DNA from: Ruminococcus sp.
Lineage (GTDB): Bacteria; Bacillota; Clostridia; Oscillospirales; Acutalibacteraceae
Assembly: GCA_017395925.1 (NCBI GenBank)
Contig: JAFQNJ010000023.1
Location: 1 to 64,000, forward strand
DNA: 64,000 nt
Direction of reading: 5' to 3'
Shown here: one piece after another, positions 25,568 to 35,547 of the stretch
How positions within the stretch are numbered: position 1 is the stretch's first letter
How the letters are laid out: every line of letters starts with the position of its first letter
Translations under genes and position numbers: made by a program
Notes under the pieces: model-generated
Seen by the model: the letters and a program-made list of their open reading frames with translations, nothing else
The model's database searches: none
Told to the model about the DNA's origin: nothing

Positions 25568-26479
25568 TTATGTTGCCGCCACTGCAAGGGTAAGACGGGT
25601 GTTTACAAAATCCACTGCCTCGTAAAAATCCCGACAAATATCGTAGAAATCCGCAGTTTCCTCCTTCACAAGTTCCACACAGAGTCCCACCCTACCGAAA
25701 CGGCCGCGAAACCAGTTTTCGAATCCGCCTGAATAAAGGCTTTCGTCCCGACTTACATCCTCCAGAGAGTATCCGCACAGAAGGGAAAGCCTGCGGCTTA
25801 TCTCCTCATCGCAAGAAATCTCCCCGTTTTCCTCGTCCCGCCAATAGATAGTGCCGCCGCGGCAATGAAAACTCAAAAGCATCTCAAACGAATTATCCTC
25901 GCAGAGTTGCATCAGGATTTTCGTCTCTGTTTCGCTTGCCGCCTTTTGTCCGCCCAATCGCTCTCTTGACACTTTTTTCCACATAAAAGGGAAATTTGCA
26001 TTGAGGTTCACGTTCCTTGAATTATTCTTGAAAAGTTTTGCCTCTCCTCTGTATCCTTTTGGAGGAATCCTCTCACCCAACGCAATCGCGGTACCATCGG
26101 GATTTGCAAGAGGCACACAGTAAAAGGTGGTCTCGCACAAGATTTTCCGTATAGGAAATCCGCCGTAAAGCCTGTTTTTGTCTGCCGCTTCGGCATATTC
26201 CTCAAGACACCTGAGAAGATACCCCACCGTCACGTATTCCCTGCCGTGAACACCTGCCACAGCAAGGATTTTTCTCTTGCCGCAACCAAGGGTGACAAGG
26301 GGTATGGGATAACCAAGCGGGCTTTTCCCGAGGATGCTCATTTTCATCAAAGCGGGATATCTTTTGCAGATTTTCTCTGCCTCCCTGCCGAGTCTTTCCG
26401 GGGTATAGGGCATAGTAGGGTCTGTGACAAATCCTTTTTTTCGCGGTCCCCAAGGGCAGAAGGTTTCTTTCATAATCAA
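25568..26479 (-). CDS. M14 zinc carboxypeptidase-like protein
   Basis: This 303-residue cytoplasmic (no signal peptide) M14 peptidase resembles gamma-D-glutamyl-meso-diaminopimelate peptidases and related enzymes. Zinc ligands are His78 and Glu81 (GVHGREY) and His205 (LLSFHCRGG); the substrate Arg-Asn region is NNSRNVNLN near 152-160; catalytic Glu269 is in CVELV. The start is TTG at 26479, six bases after AAAGGAG, although an ATG two codons later is possible. A role in peptidoglycan recycling is inferred. Confidence 0.85.
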   Translation of the reverse strand: MIMKETFCPWGPRKKGFVTDPTMPYTPERLGREAEKICKRYPALMKMSILGKSPLGYPIPLVTLGCGKRKILAVAGVHGREYVTVGYLLRCLEEYAEAADKNRLYGGFPIRKILCETTFYCVPLANPDGTAIALGERIPPKGYRGEAKLFKNNSRNVNLNANFPFMWKKVSRERLGGQKAASETETKILMQLCEDNSFEMLLSFHCRGGTIYWRDEENGEISCDEEISRRLSLLCGYSLEDVSRDESLYSGGFENWFRGRFGRVGLCVELVKEETADFYDICRDFYEAVDFVNTRLTLAVAAT

Positions 26480-26539
26480 ATACAGCTCCTTTTAACACTT
26501 GTCTTTAATGATTATGAAAAAATCTCTCCAAAAATCCCT

Positions 26540-27001
26540 TTACTTTCTATTTCTCAGTTCATTTATATATTTCTCGGTAAGCCCTGCACTGAGTGCCACA
26601 AGTTCAGCACAGGGGCGTTTCTTATAGTACTCCTCGGTCCTCGCCTCGGGAGTGGGCGAAGAACACTTTTCCTGCAGAGACAGAAGTTCACGGCACACTA
26701 TACTGCCTGTCTCACTCTCATACATCTCATAGAAGGCTCTCAATTCCTCATAAAGCTTCTTTTTTGCTTCGGCACACTCGGCATCGCTGTAGCCTCGTTC
26801 AAGAGATATCACCATTGTGGCACCGCTTATAGCACCGCAAACCTCTCGTCTTCTGGCAAAGCCTCCTCCGAAACCGCCCGAAAGCATCATTCCCTGCTCA
26901 AAGGGAATACCGTAATCCTCACAGAATGCACCGAATACCGCTTGAGAACAGTTATAGCCCGATAAAAATAGTTCTTTTGCAATTTCCGCTTTTGTTTTCA
27001 T
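26540..27001 (-). CDS. C_GCAxxG_C_C family redox-type protein
   Basis: The 153-residue protein has the full cysteine pattern of this family: GYNCSQAV (about residue 18), CGAISGA (about 55), a single Cys near 102 (SIVCREL) and a later RPC (about 130). The family is thought to bind a metal or cluster and is common in anaerobes; function is not established. The neighbouring FAD-Rieske gene is on the same strand about 100 bases upstream. Confidence 0.85.
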   Translation of the reverse strand: MKTKAEIAKELFLSGYNCSQAVFGAFCEDYGIPFEQGMMLSGGFGGGFARRREVCGAISGATMVISLERGYSDAECAEAKKKLYEELRAFYEMYESETGSIVCRELLSLQEKCSSPTPEARTEEYYKKRPCAELVALSAGLTEKYINELRNRK

Positions 27002-27097
27002 ACTAATCTCTCCGTCCTTTATATTTCTACGGATAATTATATACCAAACAAGAACGAGAGAGCAACCATCTGAGAGAATTTTGATTGATTAATAGTT

Positions 27098-28429
27098 TTA
27101 CTTTTTCTCCCTCACATCTCTCACTGCAGGAGAAAACTCCACTTTACCGCCACATGAAAACTGCGAGCCGTGACAAGGGCATTCCAGAGTTCCGTCATCT
27201 CGGTTGAGTTGAAGCTTCGCCCCCAGATGAGTACATCTCTCCTCTCGCTTTGAAAACATTCCACGGCTTATCCCAACAACTGCGTGTGCCGCATCCTCAA
27301 AGAAAGGCACCGCCGCGGCCTTCAGATGGGTTCTGAAAGGAGAATACAGCTTCTCATATTTATTTTCGCAACCGCAAATCAGGTCGGGGACGATATTACT
27401 CGCCACCGCAGAAAGGCTCATTCCCCATTTGTTGAATCCCGTTGCCACAAACATTCTTGGGGAAAAGACGCTGTATCTGCCGATAAAGGGAAGTCCGTCG
27501 TGGGTTATTACATCCTGATTTGACCAGCAGGTGATAACCTCTGCCTTCGGATAATAACGCTTCGCAGTGGCGAGAAGGTTCATATAGCATCCGCCTTTTT
27601 GGTTATAGCCTGTGCGGTGACCCATTCCCCCCACAATGATGCCCCTATCAAAACTGCGTATACTAAGATTATCGTCAATGCCCAGATAGGCTCTCTCCGG
27701 CTTCTTATCCGTGCCCAGTGCCAGAGCATAGCTTCGGTACTGGTGCTGTCTGAGGAAATAAAAGCCGGGGATATTCAGGAAAGGATAATGGGTTGCACAA
27801 ATAATATAATTTGTCCGCACCACTCCCTTAGGAGTTGTAACCTTGCCGTCCTCAAGGGACACCACAGGACTTTTCTCGTATATTTTCAGATTCTTGCTTA
27901 ATGCACCTGCAAACTTCAGCGGATGAAACTGTGCCTGATTTTTCATTTCAACAGCACCCTTTACCTCAAATGGAAGGTCCCGCGGGTGAATCATCTCCCC
28001 CTCAATCCTCAACATCTCCAGAGTCCGCATTTCCCTGGAAATTGCCGAATCATCATCTCTCCCGTAGACCGCCGTGGAGATATCGGAAAAGTCGCAGTCA
28101 ATATCCCGCTCTCTCACAAGCCGGCGGATTTTCTCAACCCCCTCCCGGTTACTGTCATAATACAGTCTTGCGGTCATGGGGCTGATTTTTTGGGAGAGTT
28201 TGCTGTAAATAAGCCCGTGCTGGGCTGTGAGCTTCGCCGTTGTACCGCGGGTTGCACCCGAGAGCACCCTGTCCGCCTCCAGCACCACCACTCCGAAGCC
28301 TCGTCTCTCAAGCTCCGCGGCTATCATTATACCGGCAAGCCCCCCACCGATAACCGTACAGTCGGCTACCTCTACACCTTTCAGTTTTTCTCTCGGGGGA
28401 AGGTTTATATTTTCCCAGATTGTCGCCAT
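27098..28429 (-). CDS. FAD-dependent oxidoreductase with C-terminal Rieske domain
   Basis: The 443-residue protein joins a DadA/glycine-oxidase-type FAD domain (VIGGGLAGIMIAAELE near residue 25, GATRGTTAKL after it) to a Rieske [2Fe-2S] domain (about 365-443). The Rieske ligands are RCTHLG and CPCHGS. This architecture (YhfW type) is known but its substrate is not. The ATG at 28429 is preferred to a GTG at 28438 because AGAGGTGAT is then at the right distance. Confidence 0.88.
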   Translation of the reverse strand: MATIWENINLPPREKLKGVEVADCTVIGGGLAGIMIAAELERRGFGVVVLEADRVLSGATRGTTAKLTAQHGLIYSKLSQKISPMTARLYYDSNREGVEKIRRLVRERDIDCDFSDISTAVYGRDDDSAISREMRTLEMLRIEGEMIHPRDLPFEVKGAVEMKNQAQFHPLKFAGALSKNLKIYEKSPVVSLEDGKVTTPKGVVRTNYIICATHYPFLNIPGFYFLRQHQYRSYALALGTDKKPERAYLGIDDNLSIRSFDRGIIVGGMGHRTGYNQKGGCYMNLLATAKRYYPKAEVITCWSNQDVITHDGLPFIGRYSVFSPRMFVATGFNKWGMSLSAVASNIVPDLICGCENKYEKLYSPFRTHLKAAAVPFFEDAAHAVVGISRGMFSKREERCTHLGAKLQLNRDDGTLECPCHGSQFSCGGKVEFSPAVRDVREKK

Positions 28430-28487
28430 TTTTATCACCTCTTTCCTTATTATCGGCAGGAAAGAGATGAATAATCAAAGTTGTCTA

Positions 28488-28516
28488 TTGTTTATTTTTG
28501 TGTGCTATGTTATAAT
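28488..28516 (+). promoter_or_regulatory. lepA promoter
   Basis: TTGTTT (28488-28493), 17 bases, TATAAT (28511-28516) with extended TG at 28508-28509. Confidence 0.65.
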
Positions 28517-28550
28517 TAATTGTTAATTTGTTTAGGAAAAGGTGGTCTAC

Positions 28551-30362
28551 TTGAAGTTCGAGCAGAATAAAATCAGAAATTTCAGCATTATTGCCCACAT
28601 CGACCACGGCAAATCCACTCTGGCTGACAGAATTCTGGAGGAGACCAGCTCCGTTGCCAAGAGAGAAATGCAGGACCAGATTCTGGACGATATGGAGCTT
28701 GAGAAAGAGCGCGGAATCACCATCAAGGCAAGGGCGGTTACCCTTGTATACAAGGCTGACGACGGCGAAGAATATCTCTTCAACCTCATCGACACCCCCG
28801 GTCACGTGGACTTCAACTATGAGGTTTCACGTTCACTTGCCGCCTGCGAAGGCGCTGTTCTGGTGGTTGATGCCACTCAGGGTATTGAGGCACAGACTCT
28901 TGCTAACACATATCTTGCCGTTGATGCGGGACTTGAAATCGTCCCCGTTGTGAACAAAATCGACCTTATCAGCGCTGATCCGAAGCGTATTAAGAATGAA
29001 ATAGAGGATATTATCGGAATTCCTGCCCAGGATGCTCCTGAAATCTCCGCAAAGCAGGGTATCAACATCCACAGCGTTATGGAAAAAATCGTCTCCGATG
29101 TGCCTGCTCCCACAGGAGATGTTGATGCACCTCTGAGAGCAATGATTTTCGACAGCTACTACGACAGCTACAAGGGCGTAATCATCTACGTCCGTGTGAA
29201 GGAAGGCAAAATCTCTGTCGGTGATGAGTTCAAGCTGATGCAGACCGGCTCCACCTTCTCTGTAGTTGAGTGCGGCCACATGGGTGCCACCTCTCTCTCT
29301 CCCCGTGATACTCTCTATGCAGGCGAGGTTGGCTATATCACTGCATCCATCAAGACTCTGGGCGATGCCAAGGTGGGCGACACTGTAACCCTCACCTCAA
29401 ATCCCGCAGAGTTCCCCCTCCCCGGCTACCGTGAAATCCAATCAATGGTTTACTGCGGTGTTTATCCTGCCGACGGTGCACGTTACGGAGATCTCCGCGA
29501 TGCCCTTGAAAAGCTCAAGCTCAACGATGCATCCCTCACCTACGAGCCCGAAACTTCCGTTGCACTGGGCTTCGGATTCCGTTGCGGATTTCTGGGACTT
29601 CTCCACATGGAAATTATTCAGGAGCGACTGGAGAGAGAATTCAATCTTGACCTTATCACCACCGCCCCCAGCGTAAGCTACCGCATCACCTTCTCCGACG
29701 GCGAGGTTAAGATGATAGACAACCCCACAAACTATCCCGACCCCTCACTTATTGCCTCTGCTGAGGAGCCATACACCGATGCACATATTTACTCCCCCAC
29801 AGAGTATGTTGGAAATATTATGGAGCTTTGTCAGGAAAGACGCGGAGTCTTCTGCGGAATGACTTACATCGACTCCGACCGAGTTGACATCCACTACGAG
29901 CTACCCCTGGCAGAAATCGTTTACGACTTCTTTGACACGCTGAAATCCAGAACCAGAGGCTACGCCTCCTTTGACTATGAGCTGAAGGAATACCGTCAGA
30001 GTCAGCTTGTGAAACTCGACATTATGCTTAACGGCGAAATCGTTGACGCTCTTTCCTTTATTATCCACGCAGAGAAGGCTTATCCCAGAGCCAGAAAAAT
30101 GGCAGAAAAACTTAAGGACAAAATCCCTCGTCAGCTCTTCGAAGTGCCCATTCAGGCTTGTATCGGCGGCAAGATTATTGCCCGAGAAACCGTAAAAGCT
30201 CTGAGAAAAGACGTTCTTGCCAAGTGCTACGGCGGTGACATCACCCGAAAGAAGAAACTTCTTGAGAAGCAGAAGGAAGGCAAAAAGCGTATGCGTCAGC
30301 TGGGAACTGTTGAAGTACCTCAGGAGGCGTTTATGGCAGTCCTCAAGCTGGATACAGAGTAA
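28551..30362 (+). CDS. lepA: Elongation factor 4 (LepA)
   Basis: The 603-residue ribosomal GTPase can back-translocate stalled ribosomes. The G domain starts [18 protein letters not shown] and has DTPGHVDF and NKIDL; domains II, III, V and the LepA-specific C-terminal domain (about 480-603, [14 protein letters not shown]) follow. The TTG at 28551 is chosen because AAAAGGTGGT is then at ribosome-site distance; a GTG at 28542 would add three residues. A terminator follows; the usual hemW/hrcA neighbours are absent. Confidence 0.95.
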   Translation: MKFEQNKIRNFSIIAHIDHGKSTLADRILEETSSVAKREMQDQILDDMELEKERGITIKARAVTLVYKADDGEEYLFNLIDTPGHVDFNYEVSRSLAACEGAVLVVDATQGIEAQTLANTYLAVDAGLEIVPVVNKIDLISADPKRIKNEIEDIIGIPAQDAPEISAKQGINIHSVMEKIVSDVPAPTGDVDAPLRAMIFDSYYDSYKGVIIYVRVKEGKISVGDEFKLMQTGSTFSVVECGHMGATSLSPRDTLYAGEVGYITASIKTLGDAKVGDTVTLTSNPAEFPLPGYREIQSMVYCGVYPADGARYGDLRDALEKLKLNDASLTYEPETSVALGFGFRCGFLGLLHMEIIQERLEREFNLDLITTAPSVSYRITFSDGEVKMIDNPTNYPDPSLIASAEEPYTDAHIYSPTEYVGNIMELCQERRGVFCGMTYIDSDRVDIHYELPLAEIVYDFFDTLKSRTRGYASFDYELKEYRQSQLVKLDIMLNGEIVDALSFIIHAEKAYPRARKMAEKLKDKIPRQLFEVPIQACIGGKIIARETVKALRKDVLAKCYGGDITRKKKLLEKQKEGKKRMRQLGTVEVPQEAFMAVLKLDTE

Positions 30363-30390
30363 TTCTCACAAAAGTCAAATACACAAAACC

Positions 30391-30434
30391 AAAACTACCA
30401 TCCTACAGTATAAATCAGGATGGTAGTTTTTTTA
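30391..30434. terminator. lepA terminator
   Basis: An 11-bp stem (ACTACCATCCT 30394-30404 with 30417-30427) is followed by T8. Confidence 0.8.
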
Positions 30435-30466
30435 TTTCTTAAAAGCCGCCTTAATAAACCCCGATA

Positions 30467-30502
30467 AAAACAACAAAGCCGCCTCCCGAAAAGAGAGGCG
30501 GC
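30467..30502 (-). terminator. Terminator of the opp operon
   Basis: An 8-bp GC stem (GCCGCCTC 30478-30485 with GAGGCGGC 30495-30502) is followed on the minus strand by TTTGTTGTTTTT. Confidence 0.75.
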
Positions 30503-30566
30503 AGCCGTTATCTTTTATTTATCTGGTTGTCCGGTAGTAGCAGTATGCTGTACTATCAGTCGATTA

Positions 30567-32345
30567 TCAGGCTTTGATAGTTGCGTACATGAAGTACTTG
30601 AAGCCGAGGGGGCTTGCAAATGCGCCTTCGATGTCCTGAGAAATCATGAACTGATCGGTGTAGTAGTAGATGGGGCAGATAGCACCTGTAGTCATAAGCA
30701 GATCCTCTGCCTGATGCATAAGAGCAAATCTCTCCTCTGCATCCTTGCTACCCTTTACCTTAGCAATGATTGCATCATAAGACTCAGCCCATGTGAGGTC
30801 GCCCTTGCCGTCATAAGAGTAGCCCTTATAATCAGCGTGTGCGCCCTTACCGAACTGGCAGTCATTGTTACCGGAATTGGAAATCCACATATCAAGGAAG
30901 GAGATAGGATCGTTGTAGTCGCCAAGCCAACCGTTTCTTGCGATAGAGTAGTTACCTGCCTTACGAGTGTCAAGGAATGTACCCCACTCCTGAACCTCGA
31001 TCTTGATCTCGATGCCGTAGCCCTTGAGTGTATCCTGCATATAAGCTGCGAGAGCCTCGTGGCCTGTGCCTTCGTTTGTGAGGTATGTGAGTACGGGGAA
31101 GCCTGTAACGGTACCGTCAGCTACTGTGAACTTACCGGAAGACTTTGCAACACCCTCAAGAAGTGTGAGAGCTGTCTGGCAGTTTGTAGCATAATCCTCT
31201 TCCTTAACGCTGAAGTAGCCGTTGCCACCGTTTGCGTTATCCATGAACTCTGTCTTGCCGTCTGCATCTGTGAGACCCATTGCAACGAAGGTGTTAGCGG
31301 GAACCTGACCTGCCTGACCGATAGCGTCAACAATGTAGTTTCTGTCCAGCATAAGGCCGAGAGCCTTTCTGATGTCAATTCTCTCTGCTTCTGTGAAGTC
31401 CTTGAGAGCCTCGTCATTTACGTTGAAGGATACATAGTATGTACCGAGCTGGCCTGTAACCTTGTATTCATCAGCATAGCGAGAAGCGATGCTGTCAATC
31501 TGGTCGTTGGGAACGGAGTCGATGAAGTCGTAAGAACCACTCTGGAAGTTTGCATAGAGAGCATTGTCGTCCTCGTTGAAGGGCCAGATGATGTTCTTTG
31601 TCTTAACTGCATCTGCATTGTGGTAGTACTCGTTCTTCTCCATAACGAGCTGTGCCTGTGTGAAGTCTGTTACCTTGTAGGGGCCGTTGCCGATGTAGCT
31701 GGCAGCCTTTGTTGCCCAGCCTTCGGGATCAGCGTCTACAACATCAGCCTTAACGGGCATATATGCGGGGAATGCACAGAGCTCGTGGAAGTAGGGAACC
31801 TCTACGGTTACAACAACTTCGAGAGCCTTGCCGTCGTTAACGGACTTAACGTTGAGCTTTGCGTCGGGGTTAACGAAGTTACCCTCGTCGTCGGTCTTCC
31901 ACATTTCTGCGTAGCCGTCGATGAGCTCGAACATGTAGCAGTAGTCAGCTGCTGTTGCGGGGGAAGCTGCTCTGTTCCAAGCATAAACGAAGTCTTCTGC
32001 TGTAAGGTCAGAGCCGTCGCTCCACTTGAGGCCGTCCTTGAGCTCGTAGGTATAGGATACCATACCGTTGTCAAGAGCTACTGCCTCGGGGAGTTCCTTT
32101 GCGCAATCTGCAACGATTTCACAGTCAGCGTTGTAGCCTGTGAGACCTGCAAATGCATGGATGATGTAAGTTGCACCGTCAACTGCGGAGTTGAGTGCAG
32201 GGTCAATGGTATCGGGATAGCCGCCTGCAGATACTGTCATAGTATCCTTATAGGTAGCGTCGCCGCCGCCCTCGCCGCCACAAGCAGCAAGGCCGAGAGA
32301 AAGAACCATAACTACAGCAAGAATGAGAGCTAATGATTTTTTCAT
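30567..32345 (-). CDS. oppA: Oligopeptide ABC transporter, substrate-binding lipoprotein
   Basis: The 592-residue peptide-binding protein (SBP family 5) is anchored outside the membrane. It has a lipoprotein signal, LSLGLAACGG, with the lipidated Cys at residue 22, and family features such as GGYPDTIDPALNS, LKDGLKWSDGSDLTAEDFVYAW near residue 110, and KNEYYHN. It is the last gene of a five-gene operon, an order (binding protein last) less common than oppA first. A 90-base gap before it lets it be expressed separately. Confidence 0.93.
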   Translation of the reverse strand: MKKSLALILAVVMVLSLGLAACGGEGGGDATYKDTMTVSAGGYPDTIDPALNSAVDGATYIIHAFAGLTGYNADCEIVADCAKELPEAVALDNGMVSYTYELKDGLKWSDGSDLTAEDFVYAWNRAASPATAADYCYMFELIDGYAEMWKTDDEGNFVNPDAKLNVKSVNDGKALEVVVTVEVPYFHELCAFPAYMPVKADVVDADPEGWATKAASYIGNGPYKVTDFTQAQLVMEKNEYYHNADAVKTKNIIWPFNEDDNALYANFQSGSYDFIDSVPNDQIDSIASRYADEYKVTGQLGTYYVSFNVNDEALKDFTEAERIDIRKALGLMLDRNYIVDAIGQAGQVPANTFVAMGLTDADGKTEFMDNANGGNGYFSVKEEDYATNCQTALTLLEGVAKSSGKFTVADGTVTGFPVLTYLTNEGTGHEALAAYMQDTLKGYGIEIKIEVQEWGTFLDTRKAGNYSIARNGWLGDYNDPISFLDMWISNSGNNDCQFGKGAHADYKGYSYDGKGDLTWAESYDAIIAKVKGSKDAEERFALMHQAEDLLMTTGAICPIYYYTDQFMISQDIEGAFASPLGFKYFMYATIKA

Positions 32346-32435
32346 TTGTTTTCCTCCTAAATAATTTAAATTATCTGCAACCAGATAAAAGCAGACATGT
32401 ATAAATCAATAAAATTGATTCCAAATTTTGTTCCA

Positions 32436-33407
32436 TCAAAGATGGATACAAGCAGCGAAGTGGTCAGGTGCCACTTCCTTGAGCTGAGGCATCGCTTCAG
32501 CACACTCTGCAGTTGCTCTGGGGCAACGTGTTCTGAAGGGACAGCCTGAAGGCATATTCAGAGGTGACGGAACGTCGCCCTCAAGAACGATGCGCTTGTG
32601 ATTTCTTGCATAATCGGGGTCGGGAACGGGAACCGCTGACAGAAGGGATATTGAGTAGGGGTGTGCAGGATGATTGTAAATCTCATTTGCAGGACCCATC
32701 TCAACAATGTGACCAAGGTACATAACTGCGATTCTGTCTGAGATATGCTTAACAACCAGCAGGTCGTGAGCAATGAAGAGATAGGTAAGACCCATCTTAT
32801 CCTGAAGTTCCTCGAACATATTGATAATCTGTGCCTGAATGGAAACGTCCAATGCAGATACAGGCTCATCACAAATAATGCAATTAGGATTAACAGCCAG
32901 CGCTCTTGCGATGCCGATACGCTGACGCTGACCGCCGGAGAATTCGTGGGCATAACGTGTTGCGTGGTCGGAGGTAAGTCCTACTGTGTAGAGAAGCTCC
33001 TTGATTTTTTCCTGACGCTCAGCCTTGTTTGCATAGAGCTTGTGGATATCCAGAGGCTCGCCCACTATATCAGCAACAGTCATACGGGGATCCAGTGATG
33101 AGTAGGGATCCTGAAATACCATCTGAACGTTCTTTCTGAAGTTGTTAATGGATTTTCTGCCGCTGATAAGTTCGTTTTTGTAATAAACCTCACCCGAGGT
33201 AGGCTTGTAAAGGTGCAGGATGCTTCTGCCTACAGTAGTCTTGCCGCAACCGGACTCACCTACAAGACCAAGGGTCTCTCCTTCCTTTATGGCAAAGGAA
33301 ACATCATCGACAGCCTTGAGCTGTTTGCTGCCGAAAAGACCATTGGGAATATTGAAGTACTGCTTCAAGTTTTTGACTTCAAGCAAATAATCATATTTAT
33401 TGCTCAT
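32436..33407 (-). CDS. oppF: Oligopeptide ABC transporter ATPase OppF
   Basis: The 323-residue ATPase energises peptide uptake together with OppD. It has Walker [10 protein letters not shown], signature [14 protein letters not shown], Walker [13 protein letters not shown] and the C-terminal oligopeptide-type domain with cysteines ([14 protein letters not shown]). It overlaps oppD by 11 bases. Confidence 0.95.
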   Translation of the reverse strand: MSNKYDYLLEVKNLKQYFNIPNGLFGSKQLKAVDDVSFAIKEGETLGLVGESGCGKTTVGRSILHLYKPTSGEVYYKNELISGRKSINNFRKNVQMVFQDPYSSLDPRMTVADIVGEPLDIHKLYANKAERQEKIKELLYTVGLTSDHATRYAHEFSGGQRQRIGIARALAVNPNCIICDEPVSALDVSIQAQIINMFEELQDKMGLTYLFIAHDLLVVKHISDRIAVMYLGHIVEMGPANEIYNHPAHPYSISLLSAVPVPDPDYARNHKRIVLEGDVPSPLNMPSGCPFRTRCPRATAECAEAMPQLKEVAPDHFAACIHL

Positions 33408-34422
33408 CGGCGTACATCTCCTCTATCTCTTTCATAGTAACCTTGCCTTCCTCGATAAGACCCTTCACATGGTTCCAGCAACGAACCTTATGGGTTGTGC
33501 TTACATCGAGGAGCACAGGATTCTTCTCAAGGCACACCTTCATAGCCGCATCACAGCGGGGCGCAAAGGGGCAACCGGGAGGCATATTGAGAAGGTCAAC
33601 TGCAGAACCGCCGATAGGCTGGAGTTTCTCGTGTTCATCGCTGACAGTGGGGATTGAACGCATAAGTCCCAGAGTATACTCGTGCTTGGGGCTGTAGAAA
33701 ATCTCGTCAGCAGTACCTCTTTCACAAACCTGACCTGCATACATAACAATAATGTCATCGCACATCTCGGCAACAACACCAAGGTCGTGGGTGATGAGGA
33801 TAATTGCCATTCCCAACTGCTTCTGGAGGTCCTTCATCAGGTCGAGAATCTGTGCCTGAATGGTAACGTCCAGCGCTGTGGTAGGCTCGTCAGCAATAAG
33901 AATATCAGGCTCACAAGCAAGTGCCATAGCAATCATAACTCTCTGGCGCATACCGCCGGAGAACTCGTGAGGATACTGAGTCAGACGCTTCTCGGGTTCA
34001 TTCACACCAACGAGCTTCAGCATCTCAACGGCTCTTTCCTTCGCCTGACTTTTGTTTCTGTCTGTGTGAAGCATAATTGCTTCCATAAGCTGGTTTCCAA
34101 TTGTGAAAACAGGATTAAGGCTGGTCATGGGGTCCTGAAAGATAATGGAAATCTTGTTTCCGCGGATTTTGTACATCTCATTTTCCTTGAGAGTTACAAG
34201 GTCCTGTCCGTCAAATTTGATACTTCCGTCAACAACCTTTCCTGCATCTGCAAGAATCTGCAGAACAGAATAAGCGGACACGCTCTTACCGGAGCCCGAC
34301 TCACCAACAATACCCAGAACTTTGCCTCGCTCTATCTCGTAGGACACACCGTTAACGGCTTTGACTTCACCCAGAGGAGTAAAGAAGGAGGTTCTGAGAT
34401 TTTTAATTTCAAGCAAACTCAT
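33397..34422 (-). CDS. oppD: Oligopeptide ABC transporter ATPase OppD
   Basis: The 341-residue ATPase has Walker [13 protein letters not shown], signature [14 protein letters not shown], Walker [13 protein letters not shown], and the [14 protein letters not shown] cysteine motif of OppD/DppD C-termini. AGGAGG precedes its ATG. It lies 12 bases after oppC. Confidence 0.95.
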   Translation of the reverse strand: MSLLEIKNLRTSFFTPLGEVKAVNGVSYEIERGKVLGIVGESGSGKSVSAYSVLQILADAGKVVDGSIKFDGQDLVTLKENEMYKIRGNKISIIFQDPMTSLNPVFTIGNQLMEAIMLHTDRNKSQAKERAVEMLKLVGVNEPEKRLTQYPHEFSGGMRQRVMIAMALACEPDILIADEPTTALDVTIQAQILDLMKDLQKQLGMAIILITHDLGVVAEMCDDIIVMYAGQVCERGTADEIFYSPKHEYTLGLMRSIPTVSDEHEKLQPIGGSAVDLLNMPPGCPFAPRCDAAMKVCLEKNPVLLDVSTTHKVRCWNHVKGLIEEGKVTMKEIEEMYADEQ

Positions 34423-34434
34423 TTCTGTTCCTCC

Positions 34435-35532
34435 TTACTTTTTCTGTTTGGGGTCAAATGCGTCTCTGAGGCCGTCACCAAGAAGGTTCAGGGAAAGAAC
34501 GATAAGACAAATTACAAGTGCGGGTACCAGGAACATATACACCTGGTCGGGAGTCCATACGCAGCTCTTCATATCAGATGCCAGTGAACCCAGAGAGGGC
34601 ATGGGAATTTTAACACCCAGACCCAGATAGCTCAGATAGCTCTCTGTGAAAATTGCGTTGGGAATCTGAAGTGCTGTGGAAATAACAATAACGCTGATAC
34701 AGTTGGGCAGAAGGTGCTTTCTGATAATTCTTGCGGGGGAAGCACCCAGAGCCTTCGCTGTAAGTACGAATTCCTGCTGTTTGATGGTAAGAATCTGGCC
34801 TCGGATGAGACGAGCCATACTTACCCAGTAGAGAAGTGCGAATACAATAAAGATACTGATCATACCGGTACCCAACTTCGACAGCACCGTTCCCTCGATA
34901 ACCGGGGTCAGATACTCGTTTAGGAGTACCGAGAAAAGAATGATCATCAGCATATCCGGCAGTGAATAGATGATATCAACTATTCTCATCATAACAAGGT
35001 CAACCTTGCCGCCGAAATAACCGGAAATCGAACCATATAGAACACCGATAATCAGAACGATTATAGATGCAAAGAAACCAACGGAAAGAGATATTCTGGT
35101 ACCGTATACCACACGGATAAAGTAATCATAACTGTCTTTGTCGGTACCGAGGATATGGGGAAATACAAATTCTCCCGCATCTATTCTTGCCTGTTCAGAG
35201 TCGCTGTACTCGAAAGGCTTGAGGAGAATCGCCGACTTGTCTCTTGCCTGACCGTTTCCTACATTGGAAAGCTGCTGCTCGTAGGAATAGGGATAAAACA
35301 TAGGAACAAAGATAGCTGTTGAAACAATAATAAGAATCAGAACAGCTGAAACAAGAGCAACCTTGTTCTTCAGGAAACGGCGCATACCGTCCTTAAAGAA
35401 GGTAACGCTCTCGCGCTCCACTATCTGGAGTTCCTTTTCTTTAGCCGAAGCAGGCTCGAACTTGGAAAGATTGAGCTGAAAGCTCAGGGGATTCTTCTTG
35501 GGAAACTCCCCGTTTACATTTTTCTTTTTCAT
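34435..35532 (-). CDS. oppC: Oligopeptide ABC transporter permease OppC
   Basis: The 365-residue permease has an N-terminal cytoplasmic region, a first membrane segment at about 57-78, a large external loop, five further segments, and the EAA loop KALGASPARIIRKHLLPNC. The external loop (about 80-150) is longer than in E. coli OppC but normal in Firmicutes. Confidence 0.93.
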   Translation of the reverse strand: MKKKNVNGEFPKKNPLSFQLNLSKFEPASAKEKELQIVERESVTFFKDGMRRFLKNKVALVSAVLILIIVSTAIFVPMFYPYSYEQQLSNVGNGQARDKSAILLKPFEYSDSEQARIDAGEFVFPHILGTDKDSYDYFIRVVYGTRISLSVGFFASIIVLIIGVLYGSISGYFGGKVDLVMMRIVDIIYSLPDMLMIILFSVLLNEYLTPVIEGTVLSKLGTGMISIFIVFALLYWVSMARLIRGQILTIKQQEFVLTAKALGASPARIIRKHLLPNCISVIVISTALQIPNAIFTESYLSYLGLGVKIPMPSLGSLASDMKSCVWTPDQVYMFLVPALVICLIVLSLNLLGDGLRDAFDPKQKK

Positions 35533-35547
35533 CTGGGGCGCCTCCTT

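Noticed and set aside
30714..32333. 539-codon plus-strand open frame opposite oppA
   Set aside because: Shadow of oppA: no ribosome site or domain, odd Cys/Val-rich composition; the minus strand has a complete lipoprotein.
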